DNA of 64,000 nucleotides from Thuidium tamariscinum. Lineage: Eukaryota; Streptophyta; Bryopsida; Hypnales; Thuidiaceae. Where the stretch lies: assembly GCA_947034885.2 (NCBI GenBank), contig OX344757.2:3968001-4032000 (forward strand). The letters are read 5' to 3'. The position numbers and the translations under genes were made by a program. The notes beneath the pieces are model-generated. The model made no database searches and was not told where the DNA came from. It worked only from the letters and a program-made list of their open reading frames with translations. This document shows positions 1 to 13,139 of the stretch, in pieces (within the stretch, counting starts at the first letter, position 1; the number at the start of each line of letters is the position of its first letter).

Positions 1-2383
1 CAAACATTGATATTTCCCAAATTTAATTCTTCTCAATTTTTATAAAGGAAAACTAGTTTCTATTTTTGTAGATTTTCAATTAAATATTTCAAGAATGTTC
101 ATGTGAAAAAAAGATTCAAATTGAATAATTTAGTCAAAATATCTATTGTAAGAAAATTGTTAGGCCTAGAGGGATTGAATAAATTAACTTTGAGAAATTT
201 GGGCATTGAAAATGAAGTACTAAAATTTTCTTTTTCTTCCTTGTTCTTTTGGTGAGATTAAAGTAAAAAACTTCTAAGAAATTGAATTTTTGTAAAGATC
301 CAATAGATGTAAAAAAATTTCACTTTGAAAATTTGCATAATTCTTTCTAATTAAAAGTCTCACTCCAATTTGAATTCCCAAAATAATTGTTGTAAAGGAA
401 TTTTGAGTTACAAGCATCAAAAGTCCAACAAACAGTTACATTGTCAAAAATTGAAGCGCTTTTTGACAAAAACATTATATTCTACTTTGCAACCATTATA
501 CACATTGTCTTCGGACCCACAATTTTTTAATGTGTAACCCTAATTTCAATCAAATATAAGAGACTCTATGACTAGAACTTTTGAAAAATGAATTTTTAAT
601 TTATTGATAGCTCCTTTTCAAAGCATGATGACTTTTGGTAGTTTTTTAGAGTACTTGCCAATTCTTGAGACATAGATATTTTGGGGTTGATAGTCATGGA
701 ACCATTAGAAAAGATTTGAGGGCATTGGAAAACCACAAGTTCTTTTGAGTTCTTGGACTATGGAAATACCTTGGAATGTGTCACATTAGATGTAGTCGAA
801 AAATTGCCATGTCAAAAATTTTATTTTTTATTTTTAAAATTTAAAGAAAATAAGTTTGAGGTTTCTTAACACTTTTTAGAATTTTAGAATTTTTTTCCCA
901 CCAATAGGGCTAATTCATAGTTTTTGGACAACACTAAAAACACACATGGGAATAAGCTTGGAATAGGATTCTCTTGCCATCAAATCCCATCTAGTGCTTC
1001 AATATTTTTCTTCTTTACTATAGATTGTTTATCATAAAGAATTTGAAAAATCTATTGACCCATTCAAGTGTACTAAAAATATTAGGAAGCTGATTTAAAA
1101 CTTATTCTTCTAACATAAATACTAAGATTTAATTCTTGTTGTCATTAATTGGAATCAAATTTCTATTTTTCCATCTTGCTATATTTTTTGGAGTTGTTTA
1201 TCTTTGTGCATCATATTTGTTATCCTTCACCAAAGATTTGACATTTTTTTTTGCTAATAGAAATTATTCATGTCTTAGGAAGAAAAAAAAAAGATAAGCC
1301 TTTTTTTTCCCCCTAGAACTTGGATGGGTTGAGCTTTTGGGCTTAATCTCTAAAATTTCTAAACTGAAAAGAAATAGGATTTATATTACTTACTTGAACT
1401 TTACATCTACTAAGATTTACAATTCTTTCTTTCTTTTCAAATTTATAGAAAATTTATTTATCTTCATCAAGTACTACCTTTGGCTTCATATAAATTATGA
1501 AATGAATATGAAAGTTTTTTCTAGTTTAATATTTTTCCATAATTTTCCAATCCATTTTTGAGCAAATTGACTAAAATGAATTAATTGTAGGATATAGATG
1601 GATTTTTTTCAAAAAAAATTTCCTTAGAAAGAATAAGAAGTACTATTTTATGATTGTCCCATAATTTATTAATTTAAGTCTTTTAGAAGTTACTCAAATT
1701 AGAAATTACTAGAGGATATCTCTACTACTTTTTGATGTTTGGGACCTTGGGCACATTGAACTTGCAATGAATCAATTTCACTCTCAAGTTTTGAAGAGGA
1801 TATTGTTGAACAAATTTATTAAAGGATCTTGTAGTTTAATTTGCTAAAGAATAAATGTAGATGAAGATTTAAGTCTTCCTTTAGATACAAATAATTTGAA
1901 ATTATGAAGCACCAAAGTCTCTTAGAAGTTATTCACATTAGGGACATTATAAGTGCACATAGCCTTGAAAAAATAAAATAATTTTTAAATGTAATTCAAA
2001 AAAAGGAGATTTGACTCACTTATCTAATAATAAAAAGTAAAGATTATAAATTGGAGAAGATACTTCAGAAAAAATGATGCTATCTTTTATATATGCATAA
2101 ACAAGGGTGAGAATTTGGAATTAAAAAGAATATGAGTTTAATATTCAAGAGCATTAATGACTAAAACTTATTAGTACAATATTCGTTAGAATTTTTAAAA
2201 ATTATTAAGAAAGCTTCGAAGAAGCTATTCAAATGTACAATTAAATTTAATGATAGAAATACATTTTAGAAATGGCTATACAATGGTTTGTATACATTTC
2301 TAATATACATGGCTACAATGTTGGTAGGACTTGTTCAATCTGAAAGGAGAATATTATAACCTTAGACTTAAAACATAACCCTA
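1..2383. other. AT-rich intergenic DNA, no gene seen
   Basis: This stretch is strongly AT-rich, with stops in every frame. The only open frame of any length (1337-1561) has low-complexity Phe/Ile/Lys composition and no recognisable domain. I see no coding gene, RNA gene or clear element. Confidence 0.7.
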
Positions 2384-2387
2384 TTAA

Positions 2388-3127
2388 ATCCCTAAAGTCC
2401 AAGGAGTTTTTTGAGAGGATTCTTATAGGTTTAGGTGAGTTTCCATGATGTCAATTTTTGGCAAGATTTTTGAACTTGTTTTTCAAAATAGAAAACTAAT
2501 TAGCTTTTTGAAAATATAGTTTTTATTTCAATCAGTGCAATTATTTGAATCATTACATTTCAATAGGTGATAATTATGAAAATTATGGATCACCTTACTT
2601 GTACACAATCTTAGGAAATTGTTGATAAAATAATGTTTTGAATCTATTTTTGAGCTCAATTTTCACAAATTCTCAAAAAAGTTCTCTTTTGCTCAGTGAA
2701 CTTATTAGAATAATCTTATGGTTGTAATTTGTTTTTCAATTCCATTGTAAAATTATTGACTATTTAGTTTTTCCTTCTATCTCATACCTGATTTGGGTTT
2801 TTTTCCAAATTCTCAACTCAATTATTCAATTTGAAAGAAATTTGAAGTTCAAAATCTATAGAGCAAAGCAATTTATGTTAAGAAGATTCAAAGCCTTAAA
2901 TTTGGCTAAATTGAGTGCAAAATAATTTCTTTTCTTTTCTTTAAATGCTTATATCCTATGATTAATAAACTCAAAGTTTTTTAAATTTCTTCATATACTA
3001 GTCTAATAAGAGATATTGCAATTAAATATGTAGAAACAAACAAATGTTTAAACTTTTAGCTCTTTGCATTGGAAATGATAGTTTTGAGTGGATTTTGACA
3101 AAAAATGGCATTAGGATTTTTGAAGGG
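2388..3127. mobile_element. Degenerate piggyBac-like TTAA element
   Basis: The segment is bounded by TTAA on both sides (2384-2387 and 3128-3131). Its left end reads ATCCCTAAAGTCC and its right end, reverse complemented, CCCTTCAAAAATCC. These resemble the ends of three better copies in this window (TTAA then CCCCTAAAG). Internal phrases such as 'aatgcttatatc' and 'tcaactcaat' recur at the same relative place in the 16319-17226 copy. No open frame survives. The family call rests on the TTAA target sites and the CCC-type ends; this is the weakest of the four. Confidence 0.4.
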
Positions 3128-3131
3128 TTAA

Positions 3132-5900
3132 GATCAATGGTCATAATAGCTCTTCAATACCTCCTTCAAACCTCAATCTTTCATTACTATAATGATTATA
3201 CTCATGAGTTTTGAACTATAAAATACTTACAAGCAAAAGTTTTGAAATTCTAAACTATGTGATGTATGTTTAATAGTTTATATTTTTGAAAAAAAACTTC
3301 TTGAAGTTTAGTTTTAGTATCAACAATTTGATTTTGAAAATGAATGATTATCATTTTTCTACTCAAGATTTTGTGCAAGGGTGATCATTGCAAATCTTGA
3401 TTATTTAGTATTGAAGGTTCTTGAAAATGAACCTCAAATATAGTAGATTTTAGAGAAAAAAAAGACATTAGAAATTCATTTTTTGAAGAATGGAATAGAT
3501 TTTGAAAAGCAAAAAATGATTGGTGTTATGCATGTTGTGCCCTTTAACCTTGTATTCTTTTGGTGTCCAATTTTTTGGAGATTGAAAAACTTTAATTCAA
3601 TTTCCTAGTTTTAGCACCTTAATGATGAAACAATATAATCTTTCAATCAATTAGTGTTATTGTTGTATTTTTATTTCTCATGGAATTTCTAACATATCTA
3701 GTTTAAATTCGTATGCTTGTAATTCAAGAAATGATCAAATTTAAGAAAACATTGACTTTTTGACAATTTAGAAGAAATTCAAAGAAACTCAAAAAAAGCC
3801 TGGGGCATTTATGGATTAATAAAATTGCACACATAAATTTGGATGAAAGTTCCTTGTCCTTCGATATGTAAAAAAGACTCTTTGACTATTTGAAGGACAC
3901 CTTTAGTCTATGGAATCTTTCGAATAATAAATTCAAACTAATTTCAAGTAAAAAAAGAAAATGTATAAACATTGATAAAATTATTGACAATAGAATGATA
4001 CTTTTTTAATACTCAAGTTAGTTCAGTTAGCACATCCCATAATAGTTTTGAAATTATACAAGTTTTGAAGGTGTACTAATGTAGAAGTTTATATTATTTT
4101 AGAAAAAATAGTATATTATAATCTATACTATTTTAAAATCATCTCAAATAGTGTAAATTTTATATAAATTTTGTCTACCATTATCCAAATTTCATCCAAA
4201 TACTCATAATAGTAATACAACATTCACCTAAATTCATTTGATTACCATAAAAGGATCTTGTAGTATTTAATTTTGGTATAGTTTGAAATAACTATCAAAA
4301 ATAGAAGAGAAGATTGAAGCATAAGATCACCCCCTAATAGATTAGGTGTTTTGTTTAATGGACACTTGAAAACTTGGATAGAGTCATACAAAGTAATTTT
4401 TTTTTAAAATTTTAAAAGTATGACAAAGTATAGAAATATTTAGCCCCTTTATGAGGTTAAGAAAAATTCTTGTTACATGCCTAGATTAAAATTATGCTAT
4501 CTAAAAGAAGTTTGGTAATTTGGAAAATTTTGGCATCTTTTGCTAAAATTCTTCATTTGATCATGAAATTTTGTATTTAGATAACTAACATGATTCAATA
4601 TGTAATTGTAAAAAAACATTACATTTTTCCCAAAAATCTCATTCTAAAAAGTGTCAAACTCAACTAACTTTGCCATGTAGGTTTTAGATAAAAATATTTT
4701 CTTTTAATTTCAAACTCTATTATTTTCAAATTTGTTGTTTGAAAATTCTTGACTTGTTACCTACATTTTAGAAAATGATTATAAATTTTCACTTTTGAAT
4801 TTCATATAATAAATTTCTTCATCACACAAGAAATCATCTAAAATTGACTAGTATATTATTGACTCATTTAACCACCACAAATTGCAAAGTGGTTTGGAAT
4901 ATTTTCCCTTATAATTTTTGTACAAGTGTAATTTAGAACTCAATGGTGGAGAACCAATTTCATGAAGACCAAAATTTTTATTCCAAGAGACCATAAAGTA
5001 TAATTATCTTACTCAAGAGAATGAATATATGTTTTTCTTCACTTCAAATATTATTCTTGTACCAAAATGATTGTCTACATTGAATGTCATGATTTTTTAA
5101 GCCTATTTTGAATAGGTCAATGGAATGCTTCCTTGTAGCAAGTTTTATTTAAGTTGCTATGAACACATATCATATTCTTCATTGATTCTAGATATATAAA
5201 ATATAGAACCTTTCTTAAATATATTTTTCACACTACAGTGAATGAAACAAGCTCAAAAAAACATCAACACAACTATAAACAATCATTTCAAGATAGAGGG
5301 AGGCTAATTTTTCAATCCACAATATCAATTGACCCCAAAAGTTTTTCCATTCATTTTTACAATAATCTACTATACTTTTTGTAAAGTGAAAATTCAAGAA
5401 AGGTGTTTCTATTTTCAATTGTAGTCAATGCACTAAACATTGACAATTTTTGACAATTTCTTTGAAAAAACATCCCTTGGATTTATAGACTAAGTGCCAA
5501 ATCACCTCCTAGAGTCTAAGACTATTAATAAAAAAACATTTCCAAAGAGATCAAACTTTAAGAACTACACATAGTCAAACTCAACACATTGTGACAAGTT
5601 TGACGAAGTGCAGATCTTGAAGTGCGGATCTTGAAGTTTGATCTTGTGGGTCTTGAAATTTGATTAATGTTTTCCATCAGTGGGTCTTAGTCCACAATTC
5701 CTAAATGAAAAAAACTTCAGCACCTTGGATCTTTTGCCTCAATTTTTGTGCCACTCAATACACAACTTTACTATTCCTCAATGGTCAACAACCTTTATTT
5801 TATTTCCTGAACTCAGTGAGGTCTTACGTCACTTTTGCATAAATCCATCATATGAAACTGAAACTGAAATCAAGTTTTTACCCATCATTTAAAAGGCAAT
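3132..5900. other. AT-rich intergenic DNA, no gene seen
   Basis: Low-complexity AT-rich sequence without a supported gene. A short tandem of a 'gatcttgaagt' phrase lies near 5610-5665. The open frame at 5680-5892 has no recognisable domain or codon-bias support. Confidence 0.65.
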
Positions 5901-6482
5901 TCTTTTTGTGCCGGTAAGTATCAACCTGTCACACGAAAGTGAAAAATCAAGAGCAGTCCATCAATAAACAAAAAGTTACTGTATTTCAAAAGCAGTTCTC
6001 TGTAATAAACTGTATCAAAAATTCAGAATAGTGAACCCCAAAAGAAGCATAATCTCTTCAGTTGTCAACTTTCAACTCATGACTGGTGTCCCAAGACAAG
6101 AAAACCATCCTGCTGTCGTATATTTCGGGGAAGCCATCCATCGACGTGTGCATATCCAGAATGACCAGGAACAAGCTTATTACTGTTGCCAATATTAGGA
6201 AAACTAGACTCTTGTAGCCACGAAGTCAACCGACACGAAGCGCCACATAAGCACTACTGTACAGTAGAGGTCGGTCCCTCTTTCAGGAAGGATTCCAATG
6301 ACAGTTGACATTAGTGTCCAGCTCAACATGGTTACTGTAATAATGAGATTTCTGCTTCCTGGAACTTCGCATCCTGTGATACTTTCAGGGCTGTGAGAAA
6401 TTTCAAGGAAAGCAAAATGAAATTTGATAAGAAACAGTCATAATACAAAACTGACTACCTTACGACTGCATGCTCCCAGCTC
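5901..6482 (-). other. SRP68 3' flank, probable 3' UTR
   Basis: This segment follows the SRP68 stop and keeps the higher GC content of the gene, then falls into AT-rich DNA below about 5900. No other coding signal was recognised. The polyadenylation site could not be placed. Confidence 0.45.
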
Positions 6483-9400
6483 TTATGACCTGCCCCATAA
6501 TCCAAAGAAGGAGGATCCTTTCTTTTCGATCTTCTTCTTCAACCGGCCTTGCAAAGAAGGGAACTGAAGAGTACTCAGGGCCGTGTCCAACAAAATCGGC
6601 CGACATGGCACAGACTGAAAGGGTGGTGGAATCTGCGCTATCTTTGGGGGTTCTTTGGATCCTGGAGCACCTACAAACGCCTCGAACTTCTCCAGGTTGT
6701 TCACCAAGTATCGTGTCTCCTGGAAACGCAAAAAAATGCACAGTAATCATTCAACCGGACGCAAGAGTATCACCAAAAACTACTGTAAAGCAGCCAAAGC
6801 AAGAAAGGCAGAGGATACTACTTGCGTCATTTTGGGCATTCTAACAAATATGTAGGAGTGTGATTTGGGGGAGATTTAGAGAGATCTTCGGGCACAAGAA
6901 CCAATTGTATTCTGATCCAATCTCATCACTATGCAAAAGTTTTTTAGTTATTGTGCAAGATTAAATAGGGAAGTTGTAGACCACTATTGAGGACAGTAGA
7001 GAACCCCATTTTCCTTTCAAAGATCAGTGGCCATAGACATTGAGCCAATTCGTATTTACACGCAACTTTATTATTGAAGACCAAACCAAGTGTATTGGTT
7101 AATTGCTGTGGGTAACTCGGTTCAGTATAGGGAACGGGACCAGGTTTCTAACGACGCTCTTAAGTAATCTGAGATTTTGTCAGCTCCAACACCCAAAGCA
7201 AGAAGCAGTAAACAATCACAAGAAAATGATTGAAATGGAGATTATATCCGGTAAGCGGGGTTTTACCTTGGAAGATCGAGGGGGTTCCTTCAACTTCATA
7301 GCAGCCACTCCCTTTTGTAGCGACTCATGGGCCTTCGAGTCATCAGCAACTGCCCGAGCATGTACCAAGGATGCCTCTCCTCTACTTCTCTCTCTCAACT
7401 GTTCAACCTCCTGTTTTAGATCCTGCTTCACAAGAAAGTTTGAGCATGAACACTTCACCTGACACACTGAGATCCACTGCGAAATATCAACTACTCGGCA
7501 TTCTAAGATGTAAGAAGAGTAATGACCTCCAATACTCGTGAACAAACGGAAACATCAAGGGAGGTTTAACGCGGTAGCAATAATTGAACACTGTTATTTA
7601 CTTTCGGAATGACTTCAAGGTTTCACAATATAAACAAAAACAAATTTCCAAGGAAATGTTCTAGGATGCAGCTTTCAAAAGCTGTACCTTGTCAAATGTA
7701 AGCTTCTCAGAAGCTGAGTCAGCACGCTGTTCAGCACGCTTGAACAGTAGGTACGCCTCCGAAAACTTAGACGCAACGCTATAGAATTGAGCCAAATAAA
7801 AGCACCTGCAACCATCAATTGATTTCCACGCCAGATTAGAATTAGAAGTACCCCATTGAGAGGTTCCTTCGCATGACTCAAGGACCGAGAGGCTGCGACA
7901 CCTACAAAAATGATAACAAGCAGGTACCCTACAAGAGGATTGCTTTTCGAGTAAGATCCTACTCAAACTTCTTCACATAGCTTCTATCAATGCAACGGCT
8001 CCTTCCCTTCAGTCCAGAGCCTAGAAATACTCTACAGTTTGCTAAGCACCAGGAGAAGATAGAATTCGATCCAACAGCACGGTAACTCGATCTTGCACAA
8101 ATACAACTTGCACAACTTTTAGTTATATCTGAGAAGCAGGATTTGCGTTGCAAGAAACACGTCAGAAATGGTACAACACCTACAGCACGAGTGAGCCAAA
8201 TATAATAATGTGACGACACACAAGACCTTGATGTATTACCTTCCTGATTGAAAAACGTCTCGCCTAACTTCAAGTTCCTTGGCAAAAGCTATCTCACTCG
8301 ATTTCTGCTCCCTGGCTGAAGTAGTAAGATCAATAAGATCTGAAGCATTCTGTGGACAAATGCAAACGTTTCGTCATAAGATGGTTTGCAGTACATACTA
8401 GAGAACTAATATTTCGTCACTCTGCACGAAGGCATAGCAATAAACTGAAGGTGGAAAAATCATATAACCCTACCAATCATCCAATTTGACCAGATCACCA
8501 TGCAGATGATGTTTAAAGGCGACCTGCACTATTTCTTCAAAATTACGCTCCAAAAGAAATTAAACGCTAAGAAGGGTTCTTGAGCCCTCACCTGAATCAG
8601 AATATCATACAAACGCACTAGATCTTCCGGCTTAGCAGGCTTCTCGCCTCTCTCTTCACGTAAACCTTGCTGCTGCCGTACCAGGCGTCCTCTAGCTCCG
8701 GCTACTAGGACTAAGTTTCGTTCTATTGTTCTTTGCAGTAGGATGCTGCTCACTGCTTTGTCCAGAAGAATGAGTTCCTCTTTCACATCCTCTGTGCTCA
8801 CTGCTCGCTCCTGCAAAGATACAAGCAAATGCCAAAAAAAATTCAGTCGTAAATCAACAAGTAAGGAAGTGAGAAGTTCACATGGATGTCAGTGCCTTTC
8901 TCACTCTCAAGTACAGATAGAAACATGGATACACTTAAAGAAACTTTAAACCAAAAACTGACTAATGAAGTTAATTTCTAGATCAGGAGCAGCAGAAAAC
9001 CCGGCTACAAACAATCTAAGCAGAAGTACAGTTTGGGCCGATGCAGCAGCCTAAGAAACATCATGGATCTAGCAATTCACTGATCCAAAGGACTACAATT
9101 TACCTTAATCTTTGCATTTAGTTCGAGCTAGACATTCGAAAAATGCAAGAAATCTACAATCTCAAACAACGTAGTGCAACAAGGTGAAACCACCAACCAA
9201 ATCATCACGGATGTGCCTCTTCGCGTCTTGGTATGCAATAAAAATCTTGTCATAGACCGCAAGCTTTTTATCTGTGGTTAGCAAATCTGATGCCAATTCC
9301 CTCGCGTCCTTTTCCAGCTCCTGTGCTGCTTAATTCACAAATAAATGTAAGAAGGCAGCTCTAGCATCAACTCCTCAAATCCAACAAGTAAAATCGACAT

Positions 9401-11663
9401 TAAGGTCCTCGATCAGAATCTACTAACTTGAAATTATTATCGATGACGCACAATCAAAAAACATCCGGTGTCTAAAATTGGTAAAGTATCTTTCTTCTAC
9501 TACATTATCATTTTCAAGAATGCTCATCCAAAATGTGAACCTTGTTTGTCTTCTGGAATCGGTATGTCAATAGACTACACCATTGGAAAACAGAAGACAC
9601 AAGTTGACAAACAAAAGTATCATGACCATTAGTTGTTACCTTTCAAAATGCACATGCGTGTCTTCTCGTTATTGACTGGCAACTTAAAGCCCAGCCACTC
9701 AAGTTCAGTTACGGCGATTGCCTGTTTTGACCTTGCTTCTTCAATCACCACCTGTCAATCAGTCAACTCTACAGTTAAGGAACAAAACATATGATGATTC
9801 ATAGAAGCTGTAGATTCCTAATTCAGGGACTACTATTTCAGAAAAAAAATAGTCTTGACTGATCTACTTAAAAGACCATTACTGTCTCACCCTGAGAATT
9901 TTTTATGGTAAAATGCAGGCCAAAAGCTTTCTACACAGAACATCTTGCCCACCATGTGTATGATGTGATATTTTCATGTACCTGGAGTTTTGACTGGAGT
10001 AGATCTAGTCCAAGACCATCTTGTTTACTCAAATCAAGAAGATCAGAGCTTTTAATGACGTCTCCCATTCTGTGGTTACAGTACCGGATACTAGGATCTA
10101 GCTCCTCTACTCGCTGGCGACACAATACTTGATTCTCCACATCTCCATACTTCCCGAGCTCTTCATAGACAGCCCTAATGGAGCACAAAGCGTGTATTAG
10201 AATGATCTTATCAGAGGCTACAGGAATAACAGAGGTTACCAAGACAATAATTGTGAACCTGGAGAACTGTCAGAAGGCGTGGTGCTCGCACCCTAAGTAT
10301 AACACGATTTAAACCCAGCTTGATCTAACCAAATAAGTGCGAAGTGCCAAAACGAGGGTCAAATACAACATTAGTAATACCTGGCATTCTTAAAATTTCT
10401 CAATGCTTTGTCCCAGTCATCTTCTCGTTCGAGCAAGAGGCTGCCTGTCATGTAAGCAGAGTAGGCCTAGCAACCAAAAGACAGTAAGCTAGTTCAGTTT
10501 ACCACAACCTGAATGTAACCTACAGGGAAAATGCAGTAATAAGTAGAACAAATTGATAGAAGTGAAGTTGCAACACCATCAATTCAATCGCGGAAGTTGA
10601 AAATCACTCACAGCTGCCTCTAGAGCTGTCCGAGGATCTGCTTTGCTGGTGCAAAGCTGGGAAAAGAGATCCGCCCAACGCGCAGCTTTAGCTAAGCGGC
10701 GAATCAAGTGCGTACGCCTTCGCGAAGATGCATTGCCACTCGCCTGCTTTAGTTCCGTGGCGTAGCTCCAAGCTCGCTCAGCCAGATACAAAACAATATG
10801 AAGGTACCTGCAAAAAGGAGTAACTCAGTCATAATTTGACTGCTTTCGTCCGTACCATCTGCTATAGATATCGCAGCGACATAGACCCATGTTAAGATGA
10901 CATAGATTAGAAGAAACAGGTTTTCCATACTGAAGATATGGAAAAGGTGCTCCTCATTAAATGCGCAGGTCGGCAGTTTTCCCAAATTGCATAGTAACGA
11001 GGCCCAAATTAGCATTTCTCTCTCAGCCATCACAAGCTCTAAACCAAGTCAAGTGAAAATCTTCACTTTAAAAAACTCCTTCTCGACAAGCCTCAACATC
11101 AACAACATCCAAGTGCTAGAGGAACCCAGGTAACTTGAGTCGGTAAGGAATAGAAAGAGACCTCACGTTTGTAACAGTCGCTTGGGTGATCGGCTTCTTC
11201 ACATACTTGCCCTTCCCGTGCGTGAAGTTTAATGACTTATAAAGCCTTGCTAACCTGGCTGTACAATATCTCCTGTAAAATATTGAAAGCATTCAGGACT
11301 TTCGCAATCTCCAAACAAAATTGATGTCAGTGTAGCTACTCTAGAGTGAGTAAACAGAATTACACGTTGACAAACAATAACACGACAGAACCGTTGGCCA
11401 ATGGATTAAATAGAGGAATAAGTATAAAGTAAACAAACAAAAACTGTTCAGACACGAACAAATTCAGCAAGACCTAGAAATTTATCCGCAAGTCTGGATG
11501 TTCGGAGATACCTGTATCGCTGATAGTCACCGTTTCGGAGGCCATGTTGTGCTTGCGCGGTCTTGATAAGCTGCAACACGGGAATAGAAGAAACTGTGGC
11601 ATCCGGCGTGCTGATATCTGACGTGGACGAGTCCATCGTCACATCTGCCACAGAAGAATCCAT
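6483..11663 (-). CDS. SRP68: Signal recognition particle subunit SRP68
   Basis: SRP68 is the large subunit that, with SRP72, binds the SRP RNA in cytosolic SRP, which targets secretory proteins to the ER. Twelve exons fit GT-AG boundaries: 11663-11512, 11272-11162, 10807-10612, 10466-10381, 10174-9982, 9751-9640, 9328-9198, 8810-8592, 8349-8240, 7805-7688, 7422-7267, 6719-6483. They total 1821 nt, exactly 606 residues plus TAA, matching plant SRP68 (about 605). Family landmarks seen: AQAQHGLRNGDYQRYR near residue 36 (RNA-binding region), YLAERAWSYA, NARAVYEELGKYGD, VEELDPSIRYC, KAVSSILLQRTIERN, KPEDLVRLYDIL, and a C-terminal PPPFQSVPCRPILLD with a basic tail. The start chosen is the ATG in ACCATGG; a longer frame would need a TTG start. 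No premature stop occurs, and Gln is encoded by CAA and CAG, so the standard code applies. Confidence 0.96.
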
Positions 11664-11668
11664 GGTGC

Positions 11669-13125
11669 CTGACCACAACTCCAAGGTTTTAGAAAAGACA
11701 ACTCACAGCATTTCACGGAAAAAGGGTTCACAATCACAATTTCAGGGTTTAAGGTTTGATCTGACCATTGCAGCTTTCAATACCAGGTGAAACTAAAAAA
11801 TCAACTAAATTTTGTGACATCCCCACCTAGACACAAATCATAATAGCATAAAGAATAGAGGAAAAATAAATTAAAAAATCGCATCACTGCACACAAGTAG
11901 CTGAAACTTCGATACCGAGGACTTGCACCTATGTTGAGACTAAAATAGTTTCCGAATGTAGTAAGTGCGTCCAATAGAAGAAGATGAGCAATGCCTGCCC
12001 ACTTCTGAGTACATTGTGATCAAATTATCAAAAGCGCCGCAGTGACTACCGCGGTAATAAAGCGTAAACAGTGTGCCCGCAGTGAATCCCGCATCCTTTT
12101 CAACAGCTCAGGAAACCTTGAAAAACTCTAGCCAGCGCCTCCGAGCCCTAACTAACACCAATATAATCCAGGAACAGCAAAAGCAAATTACCAAACGCGA
12201 CGCAGAAATGTTGGCAATAGGAAATGAAAGCACTGCGCCCTCTCTGATGCCCACGTACTCACCACTTCTTTAGAAAACCTTGACAAACTCTAGTGCAACC
12301 ACCCGATTGGGAGATTCCGGTCGGAGAATGACCTCGAATTTTCTCCAAGAATGCGATTGCTCCGGGTTGAGGAACAGATCGGCCGGCATTGACGACCTAA
12401 AACATTGAAGGGGGATTTGTGAATGCGCGGTGTCCCGCGCCGCTCGCAAAACTAAACAAACAAAAGAAGCTTAAAACCCTGACACCCCTCTCAAAGGAAC
12501 AAAACAGCGGCGACGACGTTCACGCACTTGGCGCTATTCACACGGACATGCGAAACCTCCGTCACGATGGTGCTCATTGTACACGATTTGGGATTACACT
12601 CCTTATTTCAAGTACTACACCAAAACACCCTTCACCCAATTCTCTGAAGGTGATCGATTGCGAATGTCAATTCCAGTTGAAATCTAAAGTGAAACTCCCA
12701 AGTACTCAATATAAGAACATTGCAACAAACTAAATCAGTGTAAACGCGATTGCGATTACATAACTCGACTTTACCCTAATACAATTCCAGCGGAGAATAA
12801 AGCCACCTTAACAGAATTGAGTCTGAGAACAACAACCTTGTCTGCTTCAAGCACATCAACGAAACGAAACCTACTGAAGTGAGTCGGCTAAGGAGCTTAT
12901 TTGCAACAAAAAAGCGCCATGCACGCTCGAAGATGAGATTGAGAATCTTGTAGGAAAAAGAATACAGAAACGAAAGAATGAAGAATGAAAGAGATCAGAA
13001 ATGGAAGAGAGAAGTAGAATGGCTACTCACCTCCGGCGTGGGCGATGGCGGAGCTCGGGTTGGTCCTCGGCAAAACTAGGAAAACGACGGAACTGGAAGA
13101 CAGAATTAGGGTTTCGGGCTTTCGT
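11669..13125 (-). promoter_or_regulatory. SRP68 leader: noncoding first exon, leader intron and telo-box
   Basis: Upstream of the SRP68 ATG lies about 1.4 kb of relatively GC-rich sequence. A donor CGGAG/GTGAGT at 13030 closes a putative noncoding exon (about 13031-13125). An acceptor, ttgtggtcag, lies five bases before the ATG context (intron about 11669-13030). The exon holds a telo-box, AAACCCTAA on the minus strand (13107-13115), common near transcription starts of plant translation-related genes. GC content drops sharply beyond 13140, consistent with the gene's 5' boundary. Further leader exons inside this interval cannot be excluded. Confidence 0.6.
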
Positions 13126-13139
13126 CAAAGGTCAACGTT

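Noticed and set aside
6460-6855. Plus-strand frames overlapping the last SRP68 exon (up to 124 residues).
   Set aside because: Antisense shadows of a well-supported coding exon, with no domain of their own.
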